From the NCBI GenBank assembly GCA_000934455.1, contig KN883756.1:27022-56939 (forward strand): a DNA stretch of 29,918 nt, in the 5' to 3' direction. The number at the start of each line of letters is the position of its first letter. The stretch's first letter is position 1. Source of the stretch: Apostichopus parvimensis (Eukaryota > Echinodermata > Holothuroidea > Aspidochirotida > Stichopodidae). Positions 29,201-29,918 of this stretch are shown piece by piece. The notes below the pieces were generated by a model. That model was not told the DNA's origin, ran no database searches, and was given only the letters and a program-made list of their open reading frames with translations. The position numbers and the translations under genes are program-made.

Positions 29201-29918
29201 ATTTCTTGTGAAAGAAATTTGAAATAAATGTGGAAAAAAAATGCGATTATCCTTTCTCCGTTTTATGTGTAAATGTTATTCCAGCATTCCATGGTTAAGA
29301 AAGTTGAAAAGAAATAAAGTTTATCAACTTCATTTACTGACTTTTGAACTTCGTAAAAAACCCGTTCTTTACAACATTGACTGTATAGAGAACAAAACTC
29401 TGAAATCAGTAGAGAAATTACCAATTGTGTACGAAAAGTAAGTTGGTACACCTTTCAAATTTTACGAAAGTTCGAGCAAAATACTTTCGAAAAATTCACG
29501 CGAAACTGGCATATCGTGCTAAATGCAACTAATGTCATGTAAACAAGGCTCTAGTACACCCATTTATGAATAAATCATAAGACCACATCTGATGTTAAGC
29601 GGGGGGAAAAGAAAGTATTTTCTAGAATTTCCAAAAAAGGAAAAATTAATATCCTACCATAGTAAAGTGCATAGTAAATAGCCTAACCACTTCGTCGGTT
29701 ACGGATCTCACGTAACAACAAAAACACAACAAATTGTATTTTGCGAAGTTGACGTTTTCTACAAGGACATGGAAACAATATTTAGCATTAAGTTAATTAT
29801 GCCAAGTGGCCTAAAACATTGGAATACAAGGTTTACTTTCATAAAGATGGCCATACTGTAGCTATTGGGGCCTTGATATCGTGCTATGTCTGTATGGTAT
29901 AGACTGTGCCTCGTGTAT

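Larger units (their letters stand above)
28225..29918 (-). other. AGXT intron running off the right edge
   Basis: No segment here matches the missing AGXT N-terminal blocks on the minus strand, so the upstream exons must lie past 29918. Contains the diverged SINE and a possible transposon end. The 65-codon frames near 29250-29450 have no protein character. Confidence 0.6.

Noticed and set aside
1..29918. CRISPR arrays, integrons, phage or bacterial operon features
   Set aside because: Looked for; the tandem repeats are degenerate satellites and MITEs, and the genes have spliceosomal introns.

Overview
The window is a piece of a eukaryotic, animal-type nuclear genome, AT-rich with one 75-base assembly gap. 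It has small coding exons bounded by GT/AG splice sites in kilobase introns, tRNA-derived SINEs, several MITE families and long simple repeats. The protein sequences and repeat style suggest a marine invertebrate deuterostome, most likely an echinoderm and possibly a sea cucumber. That placement is an inference from general appearance, not from a search.

Two protein-coding genes are supported, both on the minus strand. (1) From 12471 down to 2395 lies a nine-exon gene whose splice phases agree throughout, apart from one ambiguous acceptor. It encodes a small (about 226 residue) type I membrane protein with a signal peptide, one short cysteine-rich module of TNF-receptor type, a Ser/Thr stalk, one transmembrane helix, a cysteine cluster just inside the membrane and a basic tail. 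I read it as a TNF-receptor-superfamily-like protein with a small ectodomain. (2) From 28224 down to 21791 lie the last eight exons of an alanine-glyoxylate / serine-pyruvate aminotransferase (AGXT). They correspond without gaps to human residues 142 onward and include the PLP lysine. The protein ends in AKM, a peroxisomal-targeting-like tripeptide. The 5' exons lie beyond the right edge.

The space between the genes (about 12.5-21.5 kb) and the introns are filled with mobile DNA. There is a TTAA-flanked MITE family in four near-complete copies, one truncated copy and one 22-bp tip-to-tip remnant. There are two hAT-type MITEs with 8-bp target duplications (one carrying internal tandem repeats), two candidate TA-flanked elements, and three SINE-type families. 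A dispersed 145-bp unit rich in TGACCT motifs, a 100-bp family in the AGXT introns, and several short tandem duplications complete the repeat content.

No functional link between the two genes is visible; they are simply neighbours. I found no CRISPR array, phage, operon or other prokaryotic feature. The most novel items are the unassigned TNFR-like receptor and the structural history of the TTAA MITE family.
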